From Glaciecola sp. (lineage in GTDB: Bacteria; Pseudomonadota; Gammaproteobacteria; Enterobacterales; Alteromonadaceae): a stretch of 64,000 nucleotides of DNA. Location: the NCBI GenBank assembly GCA_029251505.1, contig JAQXDG010000211.1, forward strand, positions 1 through 64,000, written 5' to 3'. The first letter of the stretch is position 1. Every line of letters begins with the position of its first letter. Under the pieces are notes generated by a model that made no database searches, was not told the origin of the DNA, and saw nothing but the letters and a program-made list of their open reading frames with translations. Position numbers and translations under genes: made by a program. Positions 19,800 to 31,563 of this stretch are shown piece after piece.

Positions 19800-21050
19800 T
19801 TACTGGACTTTGTACTCGTTGTGCCACAAATCTTCGATTTTTTCGCGTTCGCGTACGACAAGCACCTTATCACCATCCACCATGATCTCAGCTGGACGAG
19901 CACGTGTGTTGTAATTTGATGCCATAACAAAGCCATAGGCGCCAGCACTTTTCACGGCCAAAATATCATCGGGAGCGATCGCCAGTTCGCGATCTTTACC
20001 CAGAAAATCTCCGGTTTCACAGACAGGACCCACCACATCATAAATCGCAGCAGCAACGTCGGTACGCGGCGTTACAGGGACGATATCTTGCCATGCAGAA
20101 TACAGTGCTGGACGTAACAAATCGTTCATCGCGGCATCAATAATGGCAAAATGCTTGTCTTCGTTTTGCTTTAAAAACTCCACTTTCGTCAATAACACGC
20201 CGGCATTCGCAGCAATGGCTCGACCTGGCTCCATGATGAGTTTCATATGCTCACGACCTTGCATTTTTTGTGCAATCGCAGAAGCATATTCAGCAGGTTG
20301 TGGCGGTGTTTCATTGGCATACGTCACGCCTAAACCACCACCAACATCAAGGTGCTCGATTGCAATTCCTTGTTCAGCTAACTCATCAACTAAGCCTAAT
20401 AAACGCTCAAGCGCATCAACAAATGGTGCCGTGTCGGTTAACTGTGACCCAATATGACAATCCATACCTTTGATTTCAAGATGTGATAATGAATTGGCAT
20501 ATAAATACGTTTCGACCGCTTTGGTGTGAGCAATACCAAATTTATTAGCTTTGAGCCCTGTTGAAATATACGGATGCGTGTTGGCATCGACATCAGGATT
20601 AATACGTAAAGAAATCCTAGCACGTTTGTCGGCTTTTGCTGCTACGGCATTGATACGGTCAAGTTCAGCAAAGGATTCTACGTTGAAACACAAAATATCA
20701 TGGTGTAGCGCTAACTCGATTTCTGGTGTAGTTTTACCCACGCCTGAAAATACCACTTTTTGTGGATCACCACCGGCAGCTAACACTCGTTGTAATTCGC
20801 CACCAGAGACAATATCAAAGCCAGACCCTAGCTTGGCTAACACACTCAATACACCAATATTTGAATTGGCTTTAACCGCAAAACAAATCAAATGCGGATG
20901 ATCGCCTAATGCCTCATCAAATTTGTGCCAATGACGTTCTAGTGTTTTACGCGAATACACATAAGTCGGCGTGCCGTGGGTTTTGGCAATATCAGCGAGA
21001 GACACATCTTCAACATGTAACGACCCGTTTTGGTAATCAAAAAAATCCAT
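19800..21050 (-). CDS. lysA: Diaminopimelate decarboxylase
   Basis: CFAVKANSNIGVL, HIGSQLTD, LDVGGGLGV, EPGRAIAANAG, GPVCETGDFLGKDREL. Confidence 0.96.
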   Translation of the reverse strand: MDFFDYQNGSLHVEDVSLADIAKTHGTPTYVYSRKTLERHWHKFDEALGDHPHLICFAVKANSNIGVLSVLAKLGSGFDIVSGGELQRVLAAGGDPQKVVFSGVGKTTPEIELALHHDILCFNVESFAELDRINAVAAKADKRARISLRINPDVDANTHPYISTGLKANKFGIAHTKAVETYLYANSLSHLEIKGMDCHIGSQLTDTAPFVDALERLLGLVDELAEQGIAIEHLDVGGGLGVTYANETPPQPAEYASAIAQKMQGREHMKLIMEPGRAIAANAGVLLTKVEFLKQNEDKHFAIIDAAMNDLLRPALYSAWQDIVPVTPRTDVAAAIYDVVGPVCETGDFLGKDRELAIAPDDILAVKSAGAYGFVMASNYNTRARPAEIMVDGDKVLVVREREKIEDLWHNEYKVQ

Positions 21051-21065
21051 AAAACTATTCTCTAC

Positions 21066-21278
21066 TTATCTTATCTGTTCATCTGCGCTGAGCTGAGGGG
21101 TTGCAGGAGGCAATGTATCATTCTGGCTAGGCTTGTTTTGTTCAGGAGGAGGTGGCGGTAAACGCAGCGGTCCTTTTTGACCACAGCCACTGAGCACCAA
21201 ACTACCGAGCAACATGCCCAATAATGACCAGACCTGAACTCGTTTATTAAATACGCTGGGAAAGCCCATAAACCTATA
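21066..21278 (-). CDS. lptM: LptM (YifL)-like small lipoprotein; start codon uncertain (ORF open to 21362)
   Basis: Lipobox LVLSGCGQKGPLRLPPPPP directly upstream of lysA, the usual position and sequence for LptM. Confidence 0.8.
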   Translation of the reverse strand, partial: YRFMGFPSVFNKRVQVWSLLGMLLGSLVLSGCGQKGPLRLPPPPPEQNKPSQNDTLPPATPQLSADEQIR

Positions 21279-21424
21279 CATCGCTATTACTTTCGCTATT
21301 ACCTTATTATAGGTAGTATGATCGGTAACCTGAACGTAAAAAGCAAGCACAAAACGACACAATTTAGTCGCAATCTACTTGCTTGATTTAATAATCCACC
21401 AGAAACCGTATCAACCGAGCTAAA

Positions 21425-22207
21425 TTACTTAAACAATTCGTTTAAATAAGCCGCTATTCTGACGCCGCCTTGTGCTAAGCGTTGGTTCACCGTATCTAAA
21501 TGTTTATAGACATAACGATAGTTTTCTTTTTCGTTTTTGGTATAAATACCTTGGCGAATGTCATAACTTTCTTTGATCCACACCATAGGATCAGGCTCCA
21601 TCCATTGCGCAACCGTCGTTGCAGTCATCTTACGTGACAACCAATCGGTGTATTCGGTATACGACAACTTTTGCTGCTCGATGATACCGCTATCCCATAC
21701 ACGATGGAGATTAGAACGCTCCCAAAAGAATTCCAAACGGACATCATTGCCACCACGATCTTCACCGTTACCGACATGCAATGGTTGATGTAAATCACCA
21801 ATGATATGCACAATAAAATGCAACGCCGTTTGGCGATCTGCCACTGACAAACGGGTATTGATGACTTGATTACTAAACATCATTAACGCGGTGTAAGCAT
21901 CGCCTTTTTCTGGCGCACCCACTTGTGCATACGTCTTGCCGTCCGGCACAGTGACATAATGATACGCGGTGGATTCTTTTTGCCAGAACTCCGCAGGATT
22001 AGAACGGTTAAAATCCGCTAATGCCGAAATTTCCGCTAACGTATGATTTGGGTACAATTCGGCTATGGCTGCTTGCGCCTTAGGACTCAAATATTGAGTC
22101 GCAATTTCACCTGTAACGCGATGACCTATTTTGCCCCATGCCCACGCTGACTGACTGACACTCAGCAAGCTACTCACTACAAACAAACACACGATAATAT
22201 GTTTCAA
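21425..22207 (-). CDS. S1/P1-type nuclease, secreted
   Basis: Signal peptide ending WAWGKIGHRVTGEIA; HFIVHIIGDLHQPLHVGNGEDRGGNDV; HRVWDSGII. Confidence 0.92.
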   Translation of the reverse strand: MKHIIVCLFVVSSLLSVSQSAWAWGKIGHRVTGEIATQYLSPKAQAAIAELYPNHTLAEISALADFNRSNPAEFWQKESTAYHYVTVPDGKTYAQVGAPEKGDAYTALMMFSNQVINTRLSVADRQTALHFIVHIIGDLHQPLHVGNGEDRGGNDVRLEFFWERSNLHRVWDSGIIEQQKLSYTEYTDWLSRKMTATTVAQWMEPDPMVWIKESYDIRQGIYTKNEKENYRYVYKHLDTVNQRLAQGGVRIAAYLNELFK

Positions 22208-22253
22208 GCTAACGATCCTTAAAAAATGATATTAATTGACAATAAAATACGGG

Positions 22254-22898
22254 CTAGGTTGGCTTATAACCCCAACGTTGCATAATAGTTTGATCCACAC
22301 CGACGTGATCTAATATCCGTGCCACCACAAAATCGACTAAATCAGCAATGCTCTTAGGTTCATGATAAAAACCCGGTGCTGCGGGCATAATAGTCACGCC
22401 AATTTGTGATAACTTCAGCATATTTTCTAAATGAATGGTCGAAAATGGCATTTCTCGCGGCACGATAATCAGCTGGCCACGCTCTTTTATTACAACATCC
22501 GCCGCACGTTCGATCAAGTTATCACTCGCCCCCATAGCAATGGCAGATAAGGTACCTGTAGAACAAGGACATACCACCATGAGCTTGGGCGCAGCAGAGC
22601 CTGATGCCACCGGAGAAAACCACTCATCTTTGCCACAGGCAATAATCTGACCTGGCTGAGCCCCAAATCGCTCTGTAAAAAATGCACTCACGGCTTCGGG
22701 TTTACTGGGTACTTTGAGGTTTTCTTCCGTTGCCATGACGACTTTTGCCGCAGACGAAATCAACACATACACTTGAAAATCCGCTTTAACCAATAACTCT
22801 AATAAACGCAAAGCATATGGCGTTCCAGATGCTCCTGTAATGGCTAAGGTAATGCGCTTATCCCACGCGGTTAAGGTCGAGACAGGTGTTAAACTCAT
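22254..22898 (-). CDS. ubiX: Flavin prenyltransferase UbiX
   Basis: [57 protein letters not shown]. Confidence 0.93.
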   Translation of the reverse strand: MSLTPVSTLTAWDKRITLAITGASGTPYALRLLELLVKADFQVYVLISSAAKVVMATEENLKVPSKPEAVSAFFTERFGAQPGQIIACGKDEWFSPVASGSAAPKLMVVCPCSTGTLSAIAMGASDNLIERAADVVIKERGQLIIVPREMPFSTIHLENMLKLSQIGVTIMPAAPGFYHEPKSIADLVDFVVARILDHVGVDQTIMQRWGYKPT

Positions 22899-22899
22899 A

Positions 22900-24261
22900 T
22901 TATGCGTCCTTATATTTGCGGGTTAACGCATCGAGTAATTTACCATGAATACCAGCAAAACCACCATTACTCATCACTAAAATATGATCCGACGGCTGGG
23001 CTTCTTTGACCACCGCCGACACTAATTTTTCCACATCTTGATAAGAGTGAACAGGCGCAATACTCTCGCGTGCCACTTCATCAATAGACCAGCTTAAATT
23101 CGCCGGTTCAAAAATAAACACTTCATCCGCTTTTGCCCACGAATCGGTCAGCTGCTCTTTGTGGATACCCAACTTCATGGTATTAGAGCGCGGTTCTAAT
23201 ATAGCTAAAATGCGCTGTACACCAACTTTGGCTTTTAAGCCTTCAACGGTGGTTTTAATGGCTGTCGGATGATGCGCAAAATCATCATAGACGGTAATAT
23301 TATTGATCTTACCTTTGATTTCCATGCGCCGTTTAACATTCACAAACTCACTTAATGATGCAATCGCAATCTCCGTGGTCACCCCAACATTGTGTGCAGC
23401 AGCTATCGCCATCAAGCCATTGTGAACATTGTGATCACCTATTAATTCCCAAGACACTTCGCCTTGTAATTGACCTTGGTAATACACTTCAAAACGTCCA
23501 CCATCGGCTTGTGTTTTTTGCGCTGTCCAATCTTTGGAAATAAATTCTTGGCGAGTCCAACACCCCATTTCTAATACATCTTGCATATTGTTATCGTGCT
23601 TTTCAGACAATATCAGGCCATTGGCTGGCACGGTACGCACTAAATGATGGAATTGTTTTTTTATCGCATTGAGATCATCAAAAATATCCGCATGATCAAA
23701 TTCTAAATTATTGAGCACTAACGTACGTGGACGGTAATGGACAAACTTGGAGCGTTTATCAAAAAAGGCACTGTCGTATTCATCGGCTTCTATGACAAAG
23801 AAGTTACCTTCGCCAATCCGCGCCGACACACCAAAGTTTTCTGGTACGCCTCCGATCAAAAAGCCCGGTGTATAACCTGCATATTCGAGGATCCACGCCA
23901 CGATACTCGCAGTGGAGGTTTTGCCATGTGTACCGGCTACTGCTAAGACCCAACGGTCTTTGAGTAAGTTATCTAATAACCATTGTGGGCCGGAGGTATA
24001 AGGTAAGTTGCGATCTAGCACGTATTCGACTGCAGGATTACCGCGTGACATCGCGTTACCAATGATTACCATATCTGGCTCAGGTGTAAACTGGGACACA
24101 TCATAGCCTTCGGTCAAGGTAATACCGAGCCCTTCTAATTGCGTCGACATGGGCGGATAGACGTTACGGTCGGAGCCAGTAACAGTATGGCCTAATGATT
24201 TGGCAAGGGCTGCAATGCCCCCCATAAAACTACCGCAAATTCCTAAAATATGTACATGCAT
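22900..24261 (-). CDS. mpl: UDP-N-acetylmuramate:L-alanyl-gamma-D-glutamyl-meso-diaminopimelate ligase
   Basis: [66 protein letters not shown]. Confidence 0.95.
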   Translation of the reverse strand: MHVHILGICGSFMGGIAALAKSLGHTVTGSDRNVYPPMSTQLEGLGITLTEGYDVSQFTPEPDMVIIGNAMSRGNPAVEYVLDRNLPYTSGPQWLLDNLLKDRWVLAVAGTHGKTSTASIVAWILEYAGYTPGFLIGGVPENFGVSARIGEGNFFVIEADEYDSAFFDKRSKFVHYRPRTLVLNNLEFDHADIFDDLNAIKKQFHHLVRTVPANGLILSEKHDNNMQDVLEMGCWTRQEFISKDWTAQKTQADGGRFEVYYQGQLQGEVSWELIGDHNVHNGLMAIAAAHNVGVTTEIAIASLSEFVNVKRRMEIKGKINNITVYDDFAHHPTAIKTTVEGLKAKVGVQRILAILEPRSNTMKLGIHKEQLTDSWAKADEVFIFEPANLSWSIDEVARESIAPVHSYQDVEKLVSAVVKEAQPSDHILVMSNGGFAGIHGKLLDALTRKYKDA

Positions 24262-24486
24262 GATGGATTCTTATTGGCTAGATGAAAAATAATCGTAATA
24301 CTTTAGCAGATTATACCCTGTTAACCTACCAACCGGCTATATTGGATCTATATCCGAGTTAACATCCGTGTTAAAAGTAGGTACACTAGCTGTACAGGGA
24401 AAGTACAATAAAAACAATAATCCTTTCTTATGGAGTCATTGCTCCTCTGTACCCTACTCTATTAATTTATAAAGGTTTTATGTGTT

Positions 24487-25458
24487 ATGAAACGATTAAA
24501 TTCGCAATTACAGAAAGATGGAGCACCACTCGAACTCATATTATTAATTAGGACTTTACTGGCTGGCTGCAAAGAAATTTCATTTCGTGTTTCCCAAGGT
24601 TCATTAGCAGGTGTGCTCGGTTCGACACTGTCTGAAAACGTCCAAGGAGAAACCCAAAAAAAACTCGATGTCATCTCCAACCAAATCCTCAAAGATACCT
24701 TGAGTGAATCCGGTTACGTCAAAGCTATCTCTTCAGAAGAAGAAGATAATGTTGTCCCCTGTAACCCTGAAGGCAATTACTTAGTCAGCTTTGATCCGTT
24801 AGATGGCTCATCGAATACTGAGATCAACAGCTTAATTGGGACTATTTTTTCGATTACTCACGCCCCGCAATGGATGGATGCGGATGATCCTTCCGCTTTC
24901 TTGCAACCGGGTACGCAAAGTGTAGCAGCAGGTTACGTGTTATATGGTCCTTCGACTATGCTGGCTATGACCACCGGCCGCGGTACTCATCTTTATACCT
25001 TGGATAAAACCCACGGTGGCTTCTTACTGACTGAAGCGAATTTACAAGTACCACAAGACACCAGTGAATTTGCCATTAATGCATCGAATCAACGTCACTG
25101 GGAACAACCGATACAAGATTATGTGGCCGATTTAATCTTAGGCACCGATGGCCCTCGAGGTAAAGACTACAACATGCGCTGGGTCGCGGCGATGGTGGGT
25201 GATATTCATCGTGTATTATGTCGCGGGGGTATTTTTGCGTATCCGTTTGATAAACGTAACCCTAATAAACCGGGTAAACTGCGCTTGTTATATGAAGCCA
25301 ATCCAATGGCATTTTTGATGGAACAAGCCGGAGGTTTAGCCTCGACAGGTGAAGGTCGGATCATGGAAGTAATGCCAACCGAGATCCACCAACGGGTACC
25401 GGTGATCATTGGTTCGGCCAATGAAGTTGAAGCGTGCTTAGATTATTACAACCGATAA
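24487..25458 (+). CDS. fbp: Class I fructose-1,6-bisphosphatase
   Basis: [80 protein letters not shown]. Confidence 0.96.
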   Translation: MKRLNSQLQKDGAPLELILLIRTLLAGCKEISFRVSQGSLAGVLGSTLSENVQGETQKKLDVISNQILKDTLSESGYVKAISSEEEDNVVPCNPEGNYLVSFDPLDGSSNTEINSLIGTIFSITHAPQWMDADDPSAFLQPGTQSVAAGYVLYGPSTMLAMTTGRGTHLYTLDKTHGGFLLTEANLQVPQDTSEFAINASNQRHWEQPIQDYVADLILGTDGPRGKDYNMRWVAAMVGDIHRVLCRGGIFAYPFDKRNPNKPGKLRLLYEANPMAFLMEQAGGLASTGEGRIMEVMPTEIHQRVPVIIGSANEVEACLDYYNR

Positions 25459-25464
25459 ATAATC

Positions 25465-25502
25465 AACGGCATTGGCTTTTTATTCGCCCATGCCGTTTTT
25501 TT
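25465..25502 (+). terminator. Rho-independent terminator of fbp
   Basis: AACGGCAT (25465-25472) / ATGCCGTT (25490-25497) followed by a T run. Confidence 0.8.
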
Positions 25503-25566
25503 GTTTTATCATTGCGCTTTACTATTGCGTTTATTTACGCACTTTAATACTTAGAGAATTTCCCAT

Positions 25567-26058
25567 ATGCCCCATCCTTTTGCTCATCTCCCGAAATGGT
25601 TAAGTGTTTGGCTGTTCAGCATCATTAGTATTGGCGTCTTCGCTGCACAACCTGAACCTAAAGAACTGTTTTGGGAAGATATGGTACCCAAAGGATTTAT
25701 TGCCCCAGAAGTCACGGTTGATCATCTCAATAACATGTCACAAGCTGCGCCCAATGCGCCAGTTTTACCCGAGCTAAACGGCCAATATGTAAAAATCCCT
25801 GGATTTGTTGTGCCATTAGAAGGCACAGCTGAATTGACGACGGAGTTTTTGTTAGTCCCCTACTTTGGTGCTTGTATTCATGTACCGCCACCACCATCTA
25901 ATCAAATTGTTTATGTGACATTCAAAAACGGGGTGCCCATCGATAATTTATATGATGCGGTGTGGGTTGTAGGCAAGTTGTCTACCGATGGTTGGAGTGG
26001 TGATATTGCGACTGTGGGTTATACGCTAGAAGGCGTAGAAGTATTGCCATACGAATAA
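25567..26058 (+). CDS. DUF3299 domain-containing exported protein
   Basis: Signal peptide ...GVFAAQ; NGQYVKIPGFVVPLEG...FLLVPYFGACIHVPPPPSNQIVYV. Confidence 0.85.
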   Translation: MPHPFAHLPKWLSVWLFSIISIGVFAAQPEPKELFWEDMVPKGFIAPEVTVDHLNNMSQAAPNAPVLPELNGQYVKIPGFVVPLEGTAELTTEFLLVPYFGACIHVPPPPSNQIVYVTFKNGVPIDNLYDAVWVVGKLSTDGWSGDIATVGYTLEGVEVLPYE

Positions 26059-26081
26059 GGGCGAATATTCGCGCCCTTATT
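26054..26081. terminator. Bidirectional hairpin terminator between convergent DUF3299 gene and thioesterase
   Basis: AATAAGGGCG (26054-26063) / CGCCCTTATT (26072-26081), flanked by A/T-rich sequence; includes the TAA of the DUF3299 gene. Confidence 0.65.
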
Positions 26082-26104
26082 GTATTTACATTAGCCAATT
26101 GTAC

Positions 26105-26515
26105 TTATTGTGGCACTCGCCACTCTAATAATTGCGCTCGATGTGCGTCACTAATTGGCATAGCACGCTGTTGGGCATAATCAAACTGCACCAATGTCGT
26201 CGTCCCTTTCGCCACCACAACTTGCTCATTTTCGGCATTAGCTTGCTGCACTTCTTGATACACCACAAATGAACTGTTACCAATACGCTGAATACCAGTA
26301 CGAATGGTCACTGCTTTGCCATAGTGGATTTGTGCCACAAAATCCACCGTGAAACTTGCCAAAATCAATGGCCAATTATCCAAGTCTAACTCAGGATTAA
26401 AGACTTTGAATATCGGTTCGCGCGCCGTTTCAAACCACTGCGGCACGACCGTATTGTTGACATGACGCAGTGCATCAGTTTCATAAAAACGTATGTTAAA
26501 TGTTTCACTCAACAT
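26105..26515 (-). CDS. Hotdog-fold acyl-CoA thioesterase (4HBT family)
   Basis: [26 protein letters not shown]... Confidence 0.85.
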   Translation of the reverse strand: MLSETFNIRFYETDALRHVNNTVVPQWFETAREPIFKVFNPELDLDNWPLILASFTVDFVAQIHYGKAVTIRTGIQRIGNSSFVVYQEVQQANAENEQVVVAKGTTTLVQFDYAQQRAMPISDAHRAQLLEWRVPQ

Positions 26516-29351
26516 AACGTTGTGGACCTGTGAGCATGGGTTTTAAGAATCGTCCCGTGTGCGAGGCTGCGACTTCAGCCACTTCTTCAGGGGTACCTTG
26601 AGCAATGATTTGACCACCACCAGAACCGCCTTCCGGACCTAGATCAATGACCCAATCCGCCGTCTTGATCACATCCAAGTTATGCTCAATGACCACCATT
26701 GTATTGCCGGCATCACGTAAGCGATTCAAGACTTCCAACAACTGCTTAATATCGTGAAAATGTAAGCCCGTCGTAGGTTCATCTAAGATATACAGGGTTT
26801 GTCCCGTATCGCGCTTAGATAACTCTTTGGCCAACTTGACCCGCTGAGCCTCCCCCCCTGACAAAGTCGTCGCCGCTTGCCCTAAACAAATATAGGACAG
26901 ACCAACATCTTTTAAGGTTTGCAGTTTACGGTTGATCGCTGGGATCGCATCAAAGAACTCTCGGGCATCTTCAACGGTCATTTGCAAAATCTCGTGGATG
27001 TTTTTGCCTTTATAACGAATTTCTAAGGTTTCGCGATTATAGCGTTTACCCTTACACACATCACATGGCACATATACATCTGGTAAAAAATGCATTTCAA
27101 CTTTAATCACGCCATCACCCTGACAGGCTTCACAGCGTCCACCTTTGACGTTAAAACTAAATCGTCCAGGCTTGTAACCTCGTGAGCGGGCTTCTTGTGT
27201 GCCTGCAAACATTTCACGAATTGGCGTAAAAATTCCGGCGTAAGTAGCAGGATTAGATCTCGGAGTACGACCAATTGGACTTTGGTCAATATCGACAACT
27301 TTGTCCAATAACTCTAAACCTTTCATGGTTTTATATGGTGCCGGCTCGCCTAACGTTGCGTTGTTTAATTCACGCTGCGCAATTTTATAAAACGTATCAT
27401 TAATTAACGTCGATTTACCTGAACCCGATACGCCTGTGACACACGTCATGATACCGGTTGGCACACGCAATGTGACATCTTGTAAATTGTTACCTGTCGC
27501 ACCCGTCAATTCTAGCCATTCGTTGTTCTTGGCCTTATTGCGTTTAGCAGGGATCGCAATCCCTTCTCGACCCGATAAATACTTACCAGTTAAAGAATGC
27601 TCCGCATTTTTAATATCTTCCAATGAGCCTTGCGCGATAATTTCACCGCCATGCACCCCAGCCCCAGGACCAATATCAATAATGTAATCTGCTTCTTTGA
27701 TAGCATCTTCATCATGCTCAACCACAATCACGGTGTTACCTAAATCTCGCAAATGACGTAGGGTTTTTAAAAGGCGTTCGTTATCACGTTGATGCAAGCC
27801 AATGGAAGGCTCATCTAGCACATACATAACGCCCACTAAACCCGCACCAATTTGACTAGCCAAACGAATACGCTGGGCTTCACCGCCAGATAATGTATCT
27901 GCACTGCGCTCTAGTGATAGGTAGTTCAATCCAACATTCACCAAGAAATTTAAGCGCTCTTTGATCTCTTTTAGGATTTTTTCAGCAATCGCGGCACGTT
28001 GCCCCGTTAATGCTAAGTTTTCAAAAAAGGCTAAACATTCAGCAATGGACATATGTGCCACTGTCGGCAAATTTGTTTTTTCAATAAAGACGTTGCGTGC
28101 TTCTAAACGCAAACGAGAGCCAGCACAGGTAGAACAAGGTTGTTGTGCTAAGTATTTAGATAACTCATCACGTACGGCATTGGATTCGGTATCTTTGTAG
28201 CGGCGCTCCATATTCGGGATAATCCCTTCAAATGGATGTTTACGCTGCATGATATCACCACGTTCATTGATATATTTAAAGCTAATGCTGGTGCCTTTTG
28301 AGCCATTGAGAATAATGTCTTTGGATTTTTTATCTAGTTCATTAAACGGAATGCTCAAGTCAAACTTATAATGCTCAGCAACTGCCTGGAGCATTTGAAA
28401 ATAATAATAACTGCGCTTATCCCAGCCACGGATCGCTCCGCCAGATAAACTTAGCTCCTCATTACTCACCACGCGAGAGGGATCAAAAAACTGTCTCGTG
28501 CCTAATCCATCACAAGTTTGACATGCCCCCGCTGGGTTGTTGAACGAAAACATGCGCGGCTCTAACTCACTGATAGAATAACCACAGTGTGGACAAGCAA
28601 AGTTTGCGGAGAAAATCATTTCTTCAGCGCTGGCATCATCCATGTAGGCGACTTTGGCATTGCCACCAGACAAGCCTAATGCAGTTTCAAATGATTCGGC
28701 TAGGCGCAGTTGTAAATCTTCACGCACTTTAAAACGGTCAACAACCACTTCAATGGTGTGTTTTTTGTGGAGATCCAACGGCGGTGGATCAGACAAATCA
28801 CATACCTCACCATCAATTCGTGCACGAATAAATCCTTGCGCAGACAAGCCCTCTAAGGTTTTAAGATGTTCACCTTTACGGTCTTGGATCACCGGAGCAA
28901 GCAACATCAGCTTTGTGCCTTCTGGCATTGCTAAAACACGGTCAACCATCTGCGATACGATTTGTGCATCGAGAGGTACATCATGCTCTGGACAACGTGG
29001 CACACCGACTCGGGCAAACATCAAACGCAAATAATCGTAGATCTCGGTGATAGTACCCACCGTAGAACGAGGGTTGTGAGAGGTAGACTTTTGTTCAATC
29101 GAAATGGCCGGAGATAACCCTTCGATATGATCGACATCGGGTTTTTCCATCATAGATAAAAACTGACGGGCATACGCAGACAAAGACTCAACGTAACGAC
29201 GTTGACCCTCAGCATATAAAGTATCAAAAGCTAAAGAGGATTTACCCGATCCAGAGAGACCAGTAATCACGACTAACTTGTCGCGAGGGAGATCAAGGGA
29301 AATGTTTTTGAGGTTGTGCGTACGCGCACCACGAACTTCTATTTTATCCAT
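26505..29351 (-). CDS. uvrA: Excinuclease ABC subunit A
   Basis: [53 protein letters not shown], CxxC zinc motifs, second ABC domain. Confidence 0.97.
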   Translation of the reverse strand: MDKIEVRGARTHNLKNISLDLPRDKLVVITGLSGSGKSSLAFDTLYAEGQRRYVESLSAYARQFLSMMEKPDVDHIEGLSPAISIEQKSTSHNPRSTVGTITEIYDYLRLMFARVGVPRCPEHDVPLDAQIVSQMVDRVLAMPEGTKLMLLAPVIQDRKGEHLKTLEGLSAQGFIRARIDGEVCDLSDPPPLDLHKKHTIEVVVDRFKVREDLQLRLAESFETALGLSGGNAKVAYMDDASAEEMIFSANFACPHCGYSISELEPRMFSFNNPAGACQTCDGLGTRQFFDPSRVVSNEELSLSGGAIRGWDKRSYYYFQMLQAVAEHYKFDLSIPFNELDKKSKDIILNGSKGTSISFKYINERGDIMQRKHPFEGIIPNMERRYKDTESNAVRDELSKYLAQQPCSTCAGSRLRLEARNVFIEKTNLPTVAHMSIAECLAFFENLALTGQRAAIAEKILKEIKERLNFLVNVGLNYLSLERSADTLSGGEAQRIRLASQIGAGLVGVMYVLDEPSIGLHQRDNERLLKTLRHLRDLGNTVIVVEHDEDAIKEADYIIDIGPGAGVHGGEIIAQGSLEDIKNAEHSLTGKYLSGREGIAIPAKRNKAKNNEWLELTGATGNNLQDVTLRVPTGIMTCVTGVSGSGKSTLINDTFYKIAQRELNNATLGEPAPYKTMKGLELLDKVVDIDQSPIGRTPRSNPATYAGIFTPIREMFAGTQEARSRGYKPGRFSFNVKGGRCEACQGDGVIKVEMHFLPDVYVPCDVCKGKRYNRETLEIRYKGKNIHEILQMTVEDAREFFDAIPAINRKLQTLKDVGLSYICLGQAATTLSGGEAQRVKLAKELSKRDTGQTLYILDEPTTGLHFHDIKQLLEVLNRLRDAGNTMVVIEHNLDVIKTADWVIDLGPEGGSGGGQIIAQGTPEEVAEVAASHTGRFLKPMLTGPQRYVE

Positions 29352-29565
29352 GCAACCGTTTCAATGTGCAAAACCTGTAGTATGACATAATCGCTTAAGA
29401 TTACGACATATATAAGTTGTTTATAATTGTGCGTCTTAATACGTAAGATTATGGGTTTTGATCACCTAGCTGCCACCTTATTGACTTAATGCCACACATT
29501 TACCCTTGCTAAAATTGTGCTAGAATGCACACATAATTATTTACTTACAGCTTGAAGTCCTAACC

Positions 29566-30912
29566 GTGAACGCTACCGAAATTCGTGCCGCTTGTGCACT
29601 TGCCGCTATTTATATTTTGCGCATGCTAGGATTATTCATGGTCATGCCGGTATTGGCAATTTTAGCAATGGATTACCAAGGCTACACCCCCTGGTTGGTG
29701 GGTTTAGCGATTGGAGGCTATGGCTTGACCCAAGCATTGCTGCAGATCCCCATGGGGATGCTATCGGATCGCATCGGACGTAAGCCAGTCATTGTTGGTG
29801 GCTTAGTATGCTTTGCTATCGGAAGTGTCGTGGCAGGCATAGCTGATAGTATGACATGGTTGATTATTGGTCGGATAATGCAAGGTGCTGGCGCGATTGC
29901 CGGTGCAGTGATGGCATTAGCGGCTGATGTCACGCGCGAATCTCAGCGCACCAAAGTCATGGCAATTATCGGGATCTCGATTGGATTTTCTTTTTATCTG
30001 GCTTTATTACTTGGTCCGGTGCTATCAAGCTCATACGGTTTGAGTGGGATTTTTTATATTACGGCATTATTAAGCGTCGCTGGTATTGGCTTAGTCTTGT
30101 ATATTGTCCCTAACGCCACCAATATTGCGCCAAGTGCCGATACGTTGCCACGACTCTCTCATATCAAAGTCCTGTTCACCCACCCACAGCTGCGTTTATT
30201 GAATATTAGTGTGTGCTTATTGCATATGTTTATTACTATTTTATTTGTACAGTTACCCCGTTTATTGAGCGATAGTGGGATTGCCCTGAGCGCACAATGG
30301 ACATGGTATTTACCGGTATTGTTGTGTTCAATTGTGGGTTTAATGGTACTGATGCGAATAGCCAAAACTCAGCCTAAAGGCGTCATGCTAATCAGTATTG
30401 TTGCCATGACGTTATGCTTTGCAGGACTAGCGTATCATGCTAATGCGACGTTGAATCTACGTTATTTGTATGGCTTTGCGATCGTCTTTTTTATTGGATT
30501 TAATTATCTAGAAGCAAATATTCCAGCACTCGTATCGAGCATTGCCCCAGCCGGCAATAAAGGCAGTGCGATGGGAATTTATGCTAGCTTTCAATTTTTT
30601 GGTGCTTTTTTAGGCGGGATCGTTTCTGGCCTAATGATCAGTTCATTTTCTGAAACAGCGCTGTATACTTTATGTATCTTGATTGGGGTTGTGTGGCTCA
30701 TAATTATTTCAATGTTAAGTCACCATGAGCGCTTAAAACGCGTTACACTTAGCCTTAATCAAACGAATGACTCGGTCGCTGAAATCGCAACGCGATTACA
30801 AGCAATAACCGGTATTAAAGACATCACTGTGGTTGAAGATGAACAGGCGGCATACCTTAAAGTAGACCCCGCCACCTTTGACTTAACGTTAGCACAACAA
30901 GCAGTCCAATAA
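29566..30912 (+). CDS. yajR: MFS transporter, YajR-like (C-terminal ferredoxin-like domain)
   Basis: GTG start; YGLTQALLQIPMGMLSDRIGRKPVI MFS motif; C-terminal ATRLQAITGIKDITVVEDEQAAYLKVDPATFDL. Confidence 0.8.
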   Translation: MNATEIRAACALAAIYILRMLGLFMVMPVLAILAMDYQGYTPWLVGLAIGGYGLTQALLQIPMGMLSDRIGRKPVIVGGLVCFAIGSVVAGIADSMTWLIIGRIMQGAGAIAGAVMALAADVTRESQRTKVMAIIGISIGFSFYLALLLGPVLSSSYGLSGIFYITALLSVAGIGLVLYIVPNATNIAPSADTLPRLSHIKVLFTHPQLRLLNISVCLLHMFITILFVQLPRLLSDSGIALSAQWTWYLPVLLCSIVGLMVLMRIAKTQPKGVMLISIVAMTLCFAGLAYHANATLNLRYLYGFAIVFFIGFNYLEANIPALVSSIAPAGNKGSAMGIYASFQFFGAFLGGIVSGLMISSFSETALYTLCILIGVVWLIIISMLSHHERLKRVTLSLNQTNDSVAEIATRLQAITGIKDITVVEDEQAAYLKVDPATFDLTLAQQAVQ

Positions 30913-30926
30913 ACACGAGGTAGCAA

Positions 30927-31481
30927 ATGGCGACTAAAGGCGTAAACAAAGTAATAATCGTAGGTAACTTAGGTAACGATCCTGAGATCCGTAATTTGCC
31001 CAATGGCGGCGCAGTCGCTAATTTGAGTGTGGCTACTAGTGAAAGCTGGAAAGACCAACAAGGTCAACCACAAGAACGCACCGAATGGCATCGCGTTACT
31101 ATGTATCGTCGTCTTGCTGAGATTGCGGGTGAGTACTTGAAAAAAGGCTCACAAGTATACCTAGAAGGTAAATTGCAAACTCGTAAATGGCAGGATCAAC
31201 AAGGTAATGACCGTTACACAACTGAAATCATTGCTGATCAAATGCAAATGTTAGGTGGTCGTACTGGCGGCGGTCAAGGTGGTAACATGGGCGGCGGTGG
31301 TTATAACCAACCACAACAAAGTAATCAAGGTGGTAATGGCGGCGGTTACAACCAAGCACCACAGCAAAACAATCAAGGTGGCGGTCAAGGCGGTTATAAC
31401 AAACCACCACAACAAGCTCCTTCAGCTCCTCAGGCGCCTAAAGAACCTGATTTTGAATTTGATGACGATATTCCTTTTTAG
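30927..31481 (+). CDS. ssb: Single-stranded DNA-binding protein
   Basis: [23 protein letters not shown]-like OB fold; G/Q/N-rich linker; C-terminal DFDDDIPF-type tip (FEFDDDIPF). Confidence 0.97.
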   Translation: MATKGVNKVIIVGNLGNDPEIRNLPNGGAVANLSVATSESWKDQQGQPQERTEWHRVTMYRRLAEIAGEYLKKGSQVYLEGKLQTRKWQDQQGNDRYTTEIIADQMQMLGGRTGGGQGGNMGGGGYNQPQQSNQGGNGGGYNQAPQQNNQGGGQGGYNKPPQQAPSAPQAPKEPDFEFDDDIPF

Positions 31482-31520
31482 CATCGAACACAACATCCGA
31501 AAATAATCACCTTATCTAAC

Positions 31521-31543
31521 GCCCTTATTACAAGGGCTTTTTT
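31521..31543 (+). terminator. Rho-independent terminator of ssb
   Basis: GCCCTT-ATTAC-AAGGGC-TTTTTT. Confidence 0.8.
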
Positions 31544-31563
31544 ACATAATTTGGCAATGAATA

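Noticed and set aside
28654-29034. 126-aa plus-strand ORF antisense to uvrA (and 27436-27687, 27961-28200)
   Set aside because: Shadow ORFs of uvrA codon bias.
31228-31410. Minus-strand ORF opposite the ssb linker repeats
   Set aside because: Periodic HLD/CYN pattern simply mirrors the Gly/Gln repeat DNA.
31255-31506. Alternate-frame ORF inside ssb
   Set aside because: Repeat-driven frame within a well-supported CDS.
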